Source of the DNA: Proteobacteria bacterium SG_bin5
GTDB lineage: Bacteria; Pseudomonadota; Alphaproteobacteria; Sphingomonadales; Sphingomonadaceae
NCBI GenBank assembly: GCA_002083475.1
Contig: LWDI01000062.1
Coordinates: 1-64,000, forward strand
Reading direction: 5' to 3'
DNA: 64,000 nucleotides
The notes below the pieces were generated by a model. It did no database searches, was not told the DNA's origin, and saw nothing but the letters and a program-made list of their open reading frames with translations. Below, piece by piece: positions 27,626 through 37,507 of this stretch. A program made the translations under genes and the position numbers. The first letter of the stretch is position 1, and the number at the start of each line of letters is the position of its first letter.

Positions 27626-27742
27626 ATATCTCCAGCGGATTGACTTGTTTCGGCGCTTTGGCGCAATTCAACGCGCCCCGGGGGGGTTTAGGGGCGAAAG
27701 GCTCGCGAAGGCCGGGACGCTTTCGCCAGACAGGAGAGAGTG

Positions 27743-28108
27743 ATGCGCCGTTCGATTCTCACCATCGCCACGCTTGCCGCGCCGCTCGTCGCGACGCCTG
27801 CCCTCGCGCAGACCGACGCCGCGACCGGCCAGAAACTCTATCAGCAAAAGTGCGCGATCTGCCACGCGCCCAACCAGAACAAGATCGGCCCGATGCACAA
27901 GGGCATCGTCGGCAAGAAGATCGCGAGCGTGCCGGGCTATGCCTATTCGGCGGCGATCAAGAAGCTGAAGGGGACTTGGACCCCGGCGACGCTCGATCCT
28001 TGGCTCGCCAACCCGCAAAAGGTCGCGCCGGGCAGCAAGATGGTGCTCCAGGTCGCCGATGCGAACCAGCGCAAGGCGATCATCGCTTATCTCGCCACGC
28101 TGAAGTAA
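27743..28108 (+). CDS. Class I small cytochrome c, exported
   Basis: A 121-residue protein with a Sec signal ending in PALAQ (about residue 23). The haem site CAICH has Cys37, Cys40 and His41; the distal Met lies in PGSKM. It is a soluble periplasmic electron carrier of the cytochrome c2 / c-550 group. The ATG at 27743 has AGGAGAG upstream; a GTG one codon earlier is also in frame. The next gene encodes a close paralogue, so this is a tandem duplication. Confidence 0.92.
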   Translation: MRRSILTIATLAAPLVATPALAQTDAATGQKLYQQKCAICHAPNQNKIGPMHKGIVGKKIASVPGYAYSAAIKKLKGTWTPATLDPWLANPQKVAPGSKMVLQVADANQRKAIIAYLATLK

Positions 28109-28130
28109 CTTCCGCGGCGACGCATGAGAG

Positions 28131-28161
28131 GGGCGCCCGCGCCGGGCAGGCACGGGCGCCC
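28131..28161 (+). terminator. Hairpin downstream of first cytochrome c gene
   Basis: A 9-bp GC stem, gggcgcccg / cgggcgccc, with a 13-base loop lies 22 bases after the stop. No strong T-run follows, so termination may be partial, allowing read-through to the second cytochrome. Confidence 0.4.
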
Positions 28162-28192
28162 TTCGCATATCCGGTCGAGCCGCGTCTCTATC

Positions 28193-28234
28193 GACGATGG
28201 TCTTTCGACGATGGTCTTTCGACGATGGCCTTCG
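28193..28234. repeat. 14-bp tandem repeat, three units
   Basis: The unit cgacgatggtcttt occurs three times head to tail, the third with two changes. It sits between the two cytochrome c genes, about 100 bases before the second start. Its role is not clear; replication slippage explains its form. Confidence 0.8.
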
Positions 28235-28330
28235 CGCGCCCGCGCGGCACGCTTGCTGCGCGTTTCGCGCAAGCCGCGCGCGACCCGGCGCGCTAGGACG
28301 GCCCCGATCGTCGCGCGCGAAAGGACCGTC

Positions 28331-28714
28331 ATGCGCCTAGCCTGGATTCTCGCCCTGCTTCCCGCCCTGCCCGCCGCGGTCGCGCTCGCCAGGCCGGCGC
28401 CGCCGCAGGACGACGCCGCGCTCGTCGCGCAGGGCAAGGAGGCGTGGGAGGAAAAATGCGGCCTGTGTCACGCGGTCGACAAGCCCAAGATCGGCCCGAT
28501 GCACCGCGGCGTCGTCGGCCGCGCGGTCGCGAGCGTGCCGGGCTTCGACTATTCGGACGCGCTGAAGAAGCTGGGCGGGGTGTGGAGCCCCGATCGCATC
28601 GACGCCTATATCACCGATCCGCAAACCTATGCCCCGGGCAATAAAATGGGCCAGTCGGTCGAGGATCCGGCGGACCGCAAGGCGATCATCGCTTATCTGG
28701 AAACGCTGAAGTAA
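28331..28714 (+). CDS. Class I small cytochrome c, exported (paralogue of 27743 gene)
   Basis: A 127-residue protein with a signal peptide to about residue 20. Its haem site is CGLCH (Cys43, Cys46, His47) and the Met ligand is in PGNKM. It shares the frame IGPMHxGxVGxxxASVPGxxYS and the ending RKAIIAYLxTLK with the preceding protein, showing recent common descent. The ATG at 28331 opens MRLAWILALLPALPAAVALA. It is probably a periplasmic electron carrier; the partners are unknown. Confidence 0.92.
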   Translation: MRLAWILALLPALPAAVALARPAPPQDDAALVAQGKEAWEEKCGLCHAVDKPKIGPMHRGVVGRAVASVPGFDYSDALKKLGGVWSPDRIDAYITDPQTYAPGNKMGQSVEDPADRKAIIAYLETLK

Positions 28715-28811
28715 GCGCTTCGCGCGCGCGGGCGGTCTTCGCGTTTACGGCGCGCAACCGCTCGTTGTGGCGGCCGAGCTGGGTAGCGGCGCAGGGTCCC
28801 GCGCGCTATAT

Positions 28812-28827
28812 GACCATATGGATGGTC
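28812..28827. promoter_or_regulatory. Operator candidate of the Phd/VapC module
   Basis: The inverted repeat gaccat-atgg-atggtc lies 11 bases before the antitoxin start; its core ccatatgg is itself a palindrome. Antitoxins of this type repress their own promoter by binding such sites. Binding is inferred. Confidence 0.5.
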
Positions 28828-28838
28828 AGGAGCACGTG

Positions 28839-29081
28839 ATGGCGACGATCAATCTGGCCGACGCGAAAGCCCGGTTGAGCGAATTGGTCGACCAGGTCGA
28901 AGCGGGCGCTTCGATCGACATCAGCCGACGCGGCAAGCCCGTCGCGCGGCTATCCCCGGTCGCTCGGCCGCGTGAGCCGATCGACATCGCACTGCTCCAA
29001 GCGCTCACCGCGACCCTGCCGCCCCAATCCGAGAGCGCGGCCGAGTTCGTGCGGGCGATGCGAGACGGCGACCGCTATTGA
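28839..29081 (+). CDS. Phd/YefM-type antitoxin
   Basis: An 80-residue protein starting [20 protein letters not shown] and containing [20 protein letters not shown], the standard Phd/YefM DNA-binding fold, with an acidic C-terminal tail that would embrace the toxin. The ATG at 28839 follows AGGAG and the inverted repeat. It shares one base with the toxin start (TGATG). Confidence 0.92.
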   Translation: MATINLADAKARLSELVDQVEAGASIDISRRGKPVARLSPVARPREPIDIALLQALTATLPPQSESAAEFVRAMRDGDRY

Positions 29082-29506
29082 TGCACTATCTCGACACGTC
29101 GCTGATCGTCGCGGCGCTGACGAACGAGGCAAAAACGAGCACGGCGCACGCGTTTCTCGCCGCTCGAGACCCGGGCCAACTCTTCATCAGCGATTGGTCG
29201 ATCACGGAGACGTCTTCAGCGCTGGCGATCAAGGTTCGTATGCAAAAATTGTCGCTCGATCAAAGGGCGGCGATCCTTGCCATGTTCCGCAGGCTCGTCA
29301 CCGAAAGCTTCACCATGCTTGCCGTCACCCCCGAACATTTCCGGGTCGCGGCGGCATTCGCCGATCAACATAAGCTCGCACTTCGCGCCGGCGACGCCCT
29401 CCACCTCGCCATCGCTGCGGACCAGGGAAGCACGCTCTGGACGCTCGACGAGCGTCTCGCCGCCGCCGGGCCGCCGCTTGGCGTCGCGACGCGATTATTG
29501 GTGTGA
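29081..29506 (+). CDS. vapC: VapC-type PIN-domain toxin
   Basis: A 141-residue PIN ribonuclease: the first acidic residue lies in [16 protein letters not shown], then [15 protein letters not shown] with the second acidic position, and [15 protein letters not shown] with the third Asp. [12 protein letters not shown] carries the last. Such toxins cut tRNA or rRNA. The pair is complete and the toxin shows no damage. Confidence 0.92.
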   Translation: MHYLDTSLIVAALTNEAKTSTAHAFLAARDPGQLFISDWSITETSSALAIKVRMQKLSLDQRAAILAMFRRLVTESFTMLAVTPEHFRVAAAFADQHKLALRAGDALHLAIAADQGSTLWTLDERLAAAGPPLGVATRLLV

Positions 29507-29529
29507 ATGCGCGGGGAGGCCCCCCACCC

Positions 29530-31290
29530 CTAAGCCGCCGCCTCCAGCCGATCGGCGAAGAACGCCTTCAGCTCGCGCTTCAAAATCTTGCCGTTGGCGT
29601 TTCTCGGCAGCGTTTCGTCGGAAAAGCGGATCGCGACCGGCACTTTGAACGCCGCCAGATGCCGCCGCACCCAGGCCTGCAATTCCGCCTCGCTCGCGCT
29701 GGTGCCGCTCGCCAAATGGACCACCGCCGCCGGCTCCTCGCCCAGCGTGCGGTGCGGCAGGCCGATCAGCGCGGCGTCGCTCACCGCCGGGTGGGCATAG
29801 AGCACGTTCTCCACCTCGCTCGAATAAATATTCTCGCCGCCCCGGATGATCATGTCCTTGGCGCGATCGACGATATAGAGGAAGCCTTCCTCGTCGAGCC
29901 GCGCGAGATCGCCCGTCCTCACCCAGCCGTCGACGAACGTCGCCGCCGTCGCCTCGGGCTTGTTCCAATAGCCTTTCACGATCATCGGCCCGCGCGCCCA
30001 CAGCTCGCCGACTTCGCCCACCGGCAGTTCGCGCGCGCCGCTTTCGTCCATGATCTTCAGATCGGCGACCGCGACCGCCGCGCCGGCGCTGGTCGGGCGG
30101 TTGAGATAATCTTCCGCCGCATGGCCGGTGACGGTCGCCATCGTCTCGGTCATCCCCCAGCCATTGCCGGGCAGCGCGCCGAATTCGGTGTAGATGCGCT
30201 TGACCAGTTCGGGCGCGGAGGGCGCACCGCCATAGGCAATGCTTTCCAGGCTCGACAGGTCATATTTGTGGCGCTCGGGATGATCGAGCAATTGCCAGGC
30301 GATCGTCGGCACGCCCCCGGTCGCGTGGACGCGCTCGCGCTCGATGATCTCCATCGCCCGCACCGCATCCCATTTGCGCATGAAAATGAGCGTCGATCCG
30401 CTCGCGACCGCGCCCATCATCCCCGCGCTGCAAGCGGTGACGTGGAACAACGGGATGCAAGTGAGCATTTTCCGCGGCTCGGTCGCGGTCGGGATCGGGT
30501 CGCCGCGCCGCAGCAAGGTGCGCGCGCCCGAATAGCCGCTGGAGAAAATATTGGTCACTAGATTGCGGTGGGTGCCGAGCGCCCCCTTGGGATTGCCGGT
30601 GGTGCCGCTGGTGTAGAAGATCGTCGCCTCGGTCTCGGGCATGAGCGCCACGGCGGGGAGCGCCCGGTCGGGGAGCGCGCCCCAGTCATGCGGGGTGCCA
30701 ATCAGCGACTCGAACGCCTCGGCGGGCGGGGCGAGCGGCTCGCGCGCGCGCAGCACATAAACACGCTCGAGCGCGGGGAGCGCGGCATAATGATCGCGCA
30801 GCCGATCGTGCCGCTCGGCATCGACGAACAGCAGCCGCGCCCCCGAATCGGCGAGGCCATATTCGAGCTCGGCCCCCGTCCACCAGGCGTTCAAGGGCAC
30901 CACGATCGCACCGATCGCGACGATCGCGAAGAAGATCACCGGCCATTCGGGCAGGTTGCGCGCGCAGAGCGCCACGCGGTCGCCGGGACGAACGCCGAGC
31001 CCGACGAGATGATGCGCGAGCGCGGCGACCGCGCGAAAATGCGCTTCATAGGTCACCCGCTCATCCTCATGGATCACGAATTCGCGCGCGCCGTGCGCCC
31101 GCGAATATTGCACGAGCAGCCCCAGATGCGGCGGCGCGTTCTTCCACACCCGCGTCGGCACACCCCCGATCTCGACCGTCTCCATCTCGAACCGCGCCCC
31201 GGGCGCGGTGAGCAGCGCCTCGATCTCGGCGAGGCTCATCTTGGGCCAGGCGGGGTCGAGCGCGATCAGGGGTTCGCCAAGGCTGGTCAT
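29530..31290 (-). CDS. Class I adenylate-forming acyl-CoA ligase
   Basis: A 586-residue AMP-dependent synthetase that activates a carboxylic acid to its CoA thioester. Motif A3 is FYTSGTTGNPKGALGTHRNL at about residue 225, A5 is NGWGMTETMATVTG, A8 is GWVRTGDLARLDEEGFLYIV and the C-terminal catalytic Lys lies in RNANGKILKREL. The ATG at 31290 has GGAGAG nine bases upstream; one at 31299 is too close to it. It opens the lipid-catabolic stretch; the acid substrate may be fatty or cyclic and is unknown. Confidence 0.92.
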   Translation of the reverse strand: MTSLGEPLIALDPAWPKMSLAEIEALLTAPGARFEMETVEIGGVPTRVWKNAPPHLGLLVQYSRAHGAREFVIHEDERVTYEAHFRAVAALAHHLVGLGVRPGDRVALCARNLPEWPVIFFAIVAIGAIVVPLNAWWTGAELEYGLADSGARLLFVDAERHDRLRDHYAALPALERVYVLRAREPLAPPAEAFESLIGTPHDWGALPDRALPAVALMPETEATIFYTSGTTGNPKGALGTHRNLVTNIFSSGYSGARTLLRRGDPIPTATEPRKMLTCIPLFHVTACSAGMMGAVASGSTLIFMRKWDAVRAMEIIERERVHATGGVPTIAWQLLDHPERHKYDLSSLESIAYGGAPSAPELVKRIYTEFGALPGNGWGMTETMATVTGHAAEDYLNRPTSAGAAVAVADLKIMDESGARELPVGEVGELWARGPMIVKGYWNKPEATAATFVDGWVRTGDLARLDEEGFLYIVDRAKDMIIRGGENIYSSEVENVLYAHPAVSDAALIGLPHRTLGEEPAAVVHLASGTSASEAELQAWVRRHLAAFKVPVAIRFSDETLPRNANGKILKRELKAFFADRLEAAA

Positions 31291-31402
31291 CGCGCGCATC
31301 TCTCCATCGGACGTTCGGCTCTTCAGGCCGATCTCGCGCGCAAGTTAGAGTTGATTTGGCCGCCGCTCAAGGCAATAGAAGGGCCGGTTTCGAAATAGGG
31401 GT

Positions 31403-32629
31403 ATGGCGAGCATGGCACTGGCGGACCCGCAAGGCTTGGGCTTCGACGCGGCGCGGCTGGCGCGGATCGATACGCTGCTGAACGCGCGTTACGTCGCGCC
31501 CGGGCTGCTGCCCAACGCCCAGATCCTGATCGCGCGCGACGGCCAGATCGCGCATTTCAGCCATCTCGGCCAGGCGCGCGAGGAAGGCGGCGCGGTGACC
31601 GAAGCCTCGCTGTTTCGAATCGCGAGCATGACCAAGCCGATCACGAGTCTCGCCTTCATCATGCTGGTGGAAGAGGCCAAGGTCGCGCTCGATACGCCGG
31701 TTCACCATGTCTTGCCCGAGTTCAAGGGGCTGGGCGTTTACAATGGCGGCGGCGCGGGCGTGCCCTTCGCGACCAAGCCCACCGCCGAGCCGATGCGGAT
31801 GGTCGATCTGCTGCGCCACACCAGCGGGCTGACCTATGGTTTCCAAAACCGCTCCAATGTCGACGCCGCTTATCGCGAGCAGAAGCTGGAGAATTGGTTC
31901 GGCAACCATGATCTAGCCAGCTTCGTCGCCGCGCTCGGCAAGTTGCCGCTGGAATTCTCGCCGGGGAGCGCCTGGAATTATTCGGTCGCGACCGATGTGC
32001 TCGGCGCGGTGATCGAGCGGGTTTCGGGCGTGACGCTCGACGCCTTTTTCCACGACCGGATTTTCGCGCCGCTCGGGATGCACGACACCTTCTTCCAAGT
32101 GCCCGAGGACAAGATCGATCGGCTGGTCGATTGCTATGACTTCGTCCCCGGCGGCAAGAAGCTCTGGGATCGCGGCGCCGCGAGCGCCTGGGCGCATCGG
32201 CCCAAGCTGCTCTCGGGCGGCGGCGGGCTGGTCTCGACCGCGCTCGATTATCACCGTTTCTGCACCTTGTGCCTGAATGGCGGCACGCTCGACGGCGTGC
32301 GCCTCGTCAGCCGCAAGACGATGGAGCTGATGACGCAGAACCATCTGCCCGGGGGCGCCGATCTCGCGTCGATGTCGAAATCCTTGTTCAGCGAGACGCA
32401 AAACGCGGGCACGGGCTTCGGGCTGGGGTTCGCGGTGAATATCGATCCGGTGCGATCGATGATGCCGGGATCGGTCGGCGAATATTATTGGGGGGGCATG
32501 TTTTCGACCGCTTTCTTCATCGATCCGGTCGAGCGCGTCCACATGGTGTTCATGACCCAGCTTCGCCCCTCCAGCACTTATCCGATCCGGCGCGAGCTGA
32601 AGACGATGATTTATTCGGCGCTGACCTAA
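31403..32629 (+). CDS. Serine hydrolase of the class C beta-lactamase / esterase family
   Basis: A 408-residue protein with the active-site tetrad SMTK (Ser75-Lys78) and Tyr193 in SAWNYSVATDVLG. The remaining blocks (LLRHTSGLTYG, IFAPLGMHDTFF, SGGGGLVSTALDYHRFC) are those of family VIII esterases and beta-lactamase-like hydrolases. No signal peptide is evident, so a cytoplasmic esterase is likelier than a drug-resistance enzyme. It lies between the CoA ligase and the beta-oxidation genes; a role in hydrolysing an ester or lactone intermediate is possible, given the Baeyer-Villiger gene in the window. Confidence 0.9.
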   Translation: MASMALADPQGLGFDAARLARIDTLLNARYVAPGLLPNAQILIARDGQIAHFSHLGQAREEGGAVTEASLFRIASMTKPITSLAFIMLVEEAKVALDTPVHHVLPEFKGLGVYNGGGAGVPFATKPTAEPMRMVDLLRHTSGLTYGFQNRSNVDAAYREQKLENWFGNHDLASFVAALGKLPLEFSPGSAWNYSVATDVLGAVIERVSGVTLDAFFHDRIFAPLGMHDTFFQVPEDKIDRLVDCYDFVPGGKKLWDRGAASAWAHRPKLLSGGGGLVSTALDYHRFCTLCLNGGTLDGVRLVSRKTMELMTQNHLPGGADLASMSKSLFSETQNAGTGFGLGFAVNIDPVRSMMPGSVGEYYWGGMFSTAFFIDPVERVHMVFMTQLRPSSTYPIRRELKTMIYSALT

Positions 32630-32633
32630 GCGC

Positions 32634-32693
32634 GTCGCCCCAGCGAACACTGGGGCCTCATGCCACCAAGGCCCCAGCTTTCGCTGGGGCGAC
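32634..32693. repeat. Family D intergenic palindrome
   Basis: Arms gtcgccccagcgaacactgg and ccagctttcgctggggcgac separated by about 20 bases, between the hydrolase and the fadJ-like gene. Confidence 0.75.
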
Positions 32694-32718
32694 GGACTGA
32701 AAGCGAACAGGAGCAACC

Positions 32719-34749
32719 ATGACCTCGCCCATCACCACCGAACGCCATGACGACGTGCTCGTCATTTTCTCGGACAATCCCCCGGTCAACGCGCTCGGCG
32801 CCGCGGTGCGCACCGGGCTCGACGCGGCGGTGAAAGCCGGCCTCGCCGACGCGGGCGTGAAAGCGATGGTGATCGCGTGCAAGGGCAAGACCTTTTTCGC
32901 CGGCGCCGACATCACCGAATTCGGCAAGCCCCCGGTCGAGCCGCTCCTGCCGCAATTGCTCGACATGGTGGAAGCCGCCGACAAGCCGATCGTCGCCGCG
33001 ATCCACGGCACCGCGCTCGGCGGCGGGTGCGAAGTGACGCTCGCCTGCCACTATCGCATCGCGGTGCCGAGCGCCCAGATCGGCACGCCCGAAGTGAAGC
33101 TCGGCCTGCTCCCCGGCGCCGGCGGCACCCAGCGCTTGCCGCGCCTGGCGGGCGTCAAGCTCGCTTTGGAACTGACCGCCAAGGGCGATCCGATCGGCGC
33201 CACGCTCGCCCAGCAGGCGGGGCTGATCGACCGGCTCGCGGGCGAGGCCAGGCTGGTCGAGGACGCGGTCGCCTTCGCGCGCGAAGTCGCCGATGTCCGC
33301 CCACTCCCGCGCGCGAGCGAAAAGACCGCCGCCCCCGATCCGGAAGCGGTCGAAGCGTTCAAGAAAGAAAACGCCAAGCGCTTCCGCGGTTTCGACGCGC
33401 CCGCCGCCAACATCGCCTGTGTCGAAAAAGCGGCGGATGGCTCCAGCTTCGAGGAAGGCATCAAGTTCGAGCGCGAAAGCTTCATGAAGCTGATGTTCGG
33501 CACGCAATCCGCCGCGATGCGCCACATCTTCTTCGCCGAGCGCAAGGCGGCGAAGATCGACGGCATCGCCGACGACATCGCGCTGCGCCCGATCAACAAG
33601 GTCGGCGTGATCGGCGCGGGCACGATGGGCGGCGGGATCAGCATGAACTTCCTCTCGGCGGGCGTCCCGGTGACCATCGTCGAAATGGCGCAAGACGCGC
33701 TCGATCGCGGCACCGGCGTGATCCGCAAGAATTACGAGGCGAGCGCGGCCAAGGGCCGGCTCAAGCCCGAGCAGGTGGAAGCGGCGATGAACGCGCTCAC
33801 CCCAACGCTCAGCCTGGACGATCTCGCCGATTGCGACCTGATCATCGAGGCGGTTTACGAAAATATGGACGTGAAGAAGGAGCTGTTCGGCAAGCTCGAC
33901 AAAATCGCCAAGCCGGGCGCGATCCTCGCCTCGAACACCAGCTATTTGAACATCGACGAGATCGCCGCCTCGACCAGCCGCCCGCAAGACGTGGTGGGCA
34001 TGCACTTCTTCTCGCCCGCCAACGTCATGAAGCTGCTCGAAGTGGTGCGCGGCGCCAAGACGGCGGACGATGTGCTCGCGACGGTGATGGCGCTCGCCAA
34101 GAAGATCAAGAAGGTCGCGGTGGTCGCCGGGGTCTGCCACGGCTTCATCGGCAACCGCATGTTGATGCCGCGCCAAGTCGAGGCGAACAAGCTGCTGATG
34201 GAAGGCGCGACCCCCGAGCAGATCGACCGCGTCCACGTCGAATTCGGCATGCCGATGGGGCCGTTCCAGATGAGCGACCTGGCCGGCGTCGACATCGGCT
34301 GGCACCGCGACCCCAGCCGGATCGAGAATATCCGCGACGCGCTCTGCGCCGAAGGCCGCTGGGGCCAGAAAAAGGGCGCGGGCTTCTATGATTATGACGA
34401 GAAGCGCAACCCCTCGCCTTCCCCCCGCGTCGCCGAGATCATCGAGGATTTTCGCGCCAAATCGAACCTCGCCAAGCGCGAGATCAGCGACGAAGAAATC
34501 GTCGAGCGCACGCTCTATCCGATGGTCAACGAAGGCGCGTTGATCCTGGAAGAAAAGATGGCGCAGCGCGCGAGCGACATCGATGTCGTGTGGATCTATG
34601 GCTATGGCTGGCCCGTCTATCGCGGCGGCCCGATGTTCTGGGCCGATACCGAGGGCGCGAAGAAGATCGTCGCCGGGCTGGAGAAGCACGGCTTCGCGGT
34701 GGCCGAGTTGCTGAAGAGCAAGGCCGAGAGCGGCGGGCGGTTCAATTGA
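32719..34749 (+). CDS. Fused enoyl-CoA hydratase / 3-hydroxyacyl-CoA dehydrogenase
   Basis: A 676-residue two-domain beta-oxidation enzyme. The N-terminal hydratase has [16 protein letters not shown] and the oxyanion block [18 protein letters not shown] with [21 protein letters not shown] linker leads to the NAD-binding dehydrogenase ([19 protein letters not shown] near residue 296), [19 protein letters not shown] and a C-terminal pair of helical domains. It hydrates enoyl-CoA and oxidises the 3-hydroxyacyl-CoA. The start [20 protein letters not shown] has AGGAG upstream. It heads a row of catabolic genes running to the thioesterase. Confidence 0.93.
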   Translation: MTSPITTERHDDVLVIFSDNPPVNALGAAVRTGLDAAVKAGLADAGVKAMVIACKGKTFFAGADITEFGKPPVEPLLPQLLDMVEAADKPIVAAIHGTALGGGCEVTLACHYRIAVPSAQIGTPEVKLGLLPGAGGTQRLPRLAGVKLALELTAKGDPIGATLAQQAGLIDRLAGEARLVEDAVAFAREVADVRPLPRASEKTAAPDPEAVEAFKKENAKRFRGFDAPAANIACVEKAADGSSFEEGIKFERESFMKLMFGTQSAAMRHIFFAERKAAKIDGIADDIALRPINKVGVIGAGTMGGGISMNFLSAGVPVTIVEMAQDALDRGTGVIRKNYEASAAKGRLKPEQVEAAMNALTPTLSLDDLADCDLIIEAVYENMDVKKELFGKLDKIAKPGAILASNTSYLNIDEIAASTSRPQDVVGMHFFSPANVMKLLEVVRGAKTADDVLATVMALAKKIKKVAVVAGVCHGFIGNRMLMPRQVEANKLLMEGATPEQIDRVHVEFGMPMGPFQMSDLAGVDIGWHRDPSRIENIRDALCAEGRWGQKKGAGFYDYDEKRNPSPSPRVAEIIEDFRAKSNLAKREISDEEIVERTLYPMVNEGALILEEKMAQRASDIDVVWIYGYGWPVYRGGPMFWADTEGAKKIVAGLEKHGFAVAELLKSKAESGGRFN

Positions 34750-34759
34750 CGACGCATTT

Positions 34760-34887
34760 AAAATCCTCCCCGTTTACGGGGAGGGGGACCATGCGAAGCA
34801 TGGTGGAGGGGGCGGGGAACAATAGCCTACCCCCTCCACCGAGCCGCTACGCGCCTTGGTCCCCCTCCCCGCGCGCGGGGAGGATTT
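34760..34887. repeat. Family A intergenic repeat
   Basis: Arms aaaatcctccccgtttacgg and cgcgcgcggggaggattttt with internal ggaccatgcgaagcatggtg hairpin, between the fadJ-like gene and the next acyl-CoA dehydrogenase. Confidence 0.75.
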
Positions 34888-34927
34888 TTGGGTTCTGCCT
34901 GCCCAATTGCATCACCGGGAGTATCCC

Positions 34928-36109
34928 ATGACCGATCTCGAAACCTTCCGCGCCGAAACCCGCGCCTGGCTGGAGGCGCATTGCCCGAGCGAAATGCGCG
35001 AGGCGATCCGGGGCGAGGACGATATCTGCTGGGGCGGGCGCAACCCCAGCTTCAAGCCGGGGCAAAGGGAGTGGCTCGACGCGATGGCGTCGCGCGGCTG
35101 GACGGTGCCCGACTGGCCGAGCCAATATGGCGGCGGCGGCCTCTCCCCGGCCGAAACAAAGATCCTGCGCGAGGAAATGGCCGCGCTCAAATGCCGCAGC
35201 CCGCTCAACTCGTTCGGCATTTCGATGCTCGGGCCGGCGTTGCTCAAATATGGCACCGAGGCGCAGAAGCAGGAACATCTCCCCAAGATCGCACGCGGCG
35301 AGATTCGCTGGTGCCAGGGCTATTCGGAACCCAATGCCGGCTCGGACCTGGCAAGCCTCGCCACTTCGGCGGAGGAAGACGGCGATGATTTCATCATCAA
35401 CGGCCAGAAAGTGTGGACGAGCTATGCCGACAAGGCCGATTGGATTTTCTGCCTGGTCCGCACCGACAAGGGCGACAAGCATAATGGCATCAGCTTCATC
35501 CTGTTCGACATGGCCTCGCCCGGCGTCACCACCCGGCCGATCCTGCTGATCAGCGGCTATTCGCCCTTTTGCGAGACCTTCTTCGACAATGTTCGCGTGC
35601 CCAAGGCGAACGTCGTCGGCCAAATCAACAAGGGGTGGGACGTCGCCAAATATCTGCTCGGCCATGAGCGCGAGATGATCAGCGGCATGGGGCTCGGCAC
35701 CGTCAGCGGCAATCCGCTGATCGAAGGCGCGCTCGCGACGATCGGGCTCGATGCGCAAGGACGGCTCGCCGATCCGCTGCTGCGCGCGCAAATCGCGCTG
35801 TTCGAGGTGCGCGCGCGCGCCTTCGGCATGATGTCCGAACGCTTTATCGACGAGCTGAAAGCGGGCCAGGCGCACCCGGCGCAACCCTCGATGATGAAAT
35901 ATTACGGCACCGAGCTCAACAAGGCGCGCCACGAGCTGATGATGGCCGCCGGCGGCTCGGACGCGCTCGAATGGGAAAGCGCGCGCTCGAACCAGGGCGC
36001 CGCCGCGCGCGCCTGGCTGCGGACCAAGGCCAATTCGATCGAGGGCGGCACGAGCGAGGTGCAGCTGAACATCGTCGCCAAGCGCATTCTGGAGCTGCCG
36101 AGCGCGTGA
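34928..36109 (+). CDS. Acyl-CoA dehydrogenase, first of a pair
   Basis: A 393-residue flavoprotein of the acyl-CoA dehydrogenase superfamily. Seen are [20 protein letters not shown], the substrate and flavin loop [38 protein letters not shown] and the C-terminal [19 protein letters not shown]. The wording is like the larger subunit of the paired dehydrogenases used for branched, cyclic or sterol side-chain acyl-CoAs. The ATG at 34928 was preferred. The second subunit gene follows about 120 bases later. Confidence 0.93.
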   Translation: MTDLETFRAETRAWLEAHCPSEMREAIRGEDDICWGGRNPSFKPGQREWLDAMASRGWTVPDWPSQYGGGGLSPAETKILREEMAALKCRSPLNSFGISMLGPALLKYGTEAQKQEHLPKIARGEIRWCQGYSEPNAGSDLASLATSAEEDGDDFIINGQKVWTSYADKADWIFCLVRTDKGDKHNGISFILFDMASPGVTTRPILLISGYSPFCETFFDNVRVPKANVVGQINKGWDVAKYLLGHEREMISGMGLGTVSGNPLIEGALATIGLDAQGRLADPLLRAQIALFEVRARAFGMMSERFIDELKAGQAHPAQPSMMKYYGTELNKARHELMMAAGGSDALEWESARSNQGAAARAWLRTKANSIEGGTSEVQLNIVAKRILELPSA

Positions 36110-36111
36110 CA

Positions 36112-36218
36112 ACCAAGCCCCCGCCATGGGCGGGGTCGGGTGAGGGGCGATGCGGCAGGGCGACGGCGCCCGCTTCGCCCTCACCCAACCCTCTCCCGCT
36201 CGCGGGAGAGGGCTAGAG
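36112..36218. repeat. Family C-like intergenic repeat
   Basis: Arms cccgccatgggcggggtcgg and ctctcccgctcgcgggagag with a gaggggcg / cgccctc match in the middle, between the two acyl-CoA dehydrogenase genes. Confidence 0.65.
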
Positions 36219-36229
36219 AGGAGAAATCG

Positions 36230-37357
36230 ATGCCCCTTTACCTCACCGAAGACCAAAGCCTGCTCCGCGACACCGCCCGCGATTTCGTGCGCGAGCAAGC
36301 CCCGGTGCGGCATTTGCGCGACCTGCGCGACAGCGCCGACCCCGATGGCTTCAGCCGCGATCTGTGGAAGCAATTCGCCGACATGGGCTTCACCGGCATC
36401 CTCATCGGCGAGGATCAGGGCGGGCTCGGCTTGGGCCATGTCGAGGCCGGCGTGGTGCTCGAGGAGATCGGGCGCAACCTCGCCCCCTCGCCCTTCCTCA
36501 CCACGGCGGTGGCGGCGGTCGAGGCGCTCAAGGCCACCCCGCACGCCGCGCGCTGGTTCCCGGGGATCCTGGCGGGCGAAACGGTCGCCGCGCTCGCGAT
36601 CGACGAACGCGCCAAACATGGCGGCGGCATCGCGCTAAAAGCCGAGCGCGCGGGCAACGGCTTCCGCCTGAGCGGCACCAAGCAATTCGTGACCCATGGC
36701 CATGTCGCGGACGTGCTGCTCGTCGCCGCGCGGACCGCGGGCGCTCCCGACGAGCCCGAGGGGATCACGCTGTTCGCGGTCGAGCGCGGCGCGGCAGGCC
36801 TCGAAGCCACGCCCGAGCGGCTGACCGACGCAAGCATCGCCGCGCGGCTGACCTTCGATGGGGTCGAGGTCGATGCCGATGCGGTGGTGGGCGAGATCGA
36901 TCACGGCGCCGAACCGCTCGCCCGGCTGCTGCGCGCGGGGCGCGCGGGGGCCTCGGCCGAATTGCTCGGCGTCGGCGGCGGCGCGATGGACATGACGATC
37001 GACTATCTCAAGGAGCGCAAGCAATTCGGCGTGCGGATCGGCAGCTTCCAGGCGCTCCAGCACCGCGCGGCGCATCTCTATAGCGAGATGGAAGTCGCGC
37101 GCGCCGCCGTGCTCAAGGCGCAGCAATTGCTCGACGCGGGCGACGCGCGCGCCGACCAAGCGGTACACGTCGCCAAGGCCATGACCGGCCTCGCGACCAC
37201 GCTCAGCGTGCAAGAGGGCATCCAGATGCACGGCGGCATCGGCATGACCGACGCTTACGACATCGGCTTCTACATGAAGCGCGCGCGGGTGCTGGCGGAG
37301 ACCTTCGGCGACAGCAATTATCACGCCGATCAACTCGCGCGCGCGGCAGGCTACTAA
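36230..37357 (+). CDS. Acyl-CoA dehydrogenase, second of a pair
   Basis: A 375-residue acyl-CoA dehydrogenase. The start MPLYLTEDQSLLRDTARDFV follows GAGGAG. The central GTKQFVTHGHVADVLLVAAR and C-terminal ELLGVGGGAMDMTIDYLKER, KQFGVRIGSFQALQHRAAHL, and GIQMHGGIGMTDAYDIGFYM are typical. Together with the preceding protein it probably forms a heteromeric flavoenzyme, as in steroid-type acyl-CoA dehydrogenases; that is inference from pairing and order. Confidence 0.92.
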   Translation: MPLYLTEDQSLLRDTARDFVREQAPVRHLRDLRDSADPDGFSRDLWKQFADMGFTGILIGEDQGGLGLGHVEAGVVLEEIGRNLAPSPFLTTAVAAVEALKATPHAARWFPGILAGETVAALAIDERAKHGGGIALKAERAGNGFRLSGTKQFVTHGHVADVLLVAARTAGAPDEPEGITLFAVERGAAGLEATPERLTDASIAARLTFDGVEVDADAVVGEIDHGAEPLARLLRAGRAGASAELLGVGGGAMDMTIDYLKERKQFGVRIGSFQALQHRAAHLYSEMEVARAAVLKAQQLLDAGDARADQAVHVAKAMTGLATTLSVQEGIQMHGGIGMTDAYDIGFYMKRARVLAETFGDSNYHADQLARAAGY

Positions 37358-37494
37358 AATCCTCCCCAAGCTTGCTTGGGGAGGGGGACCGCCGAAGGCG
37401 GTGGAGGGGCAACGCCGGTGGCGCCTGGGAGCGCCCCTCCACCATCGCTACGCGATGGTCCCCCCTCCCCAAAGCGGTGCTTTGGGGAGGATCT
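37357..37494. repeat. Family A intergenic repeat
   Basis: Arms aatcctccccaagcttgctt and agcggtgctttggggaggat, with ggaggggcaacgccggtggc and gcgcccctccacc facing each other. It starts at the stop codon of the acyl-CoA dehydrogenase gene. Confidence 0.75.
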
Positions 37495-37507
37495 GAAGGG
37501 GGTAACA

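Noticed and set aside
27640..27668. A ttgact box as a promoter for the first cytochrome c
   Set aside because: The -35 match is good, but no matching -10 box follows at proper spacing.
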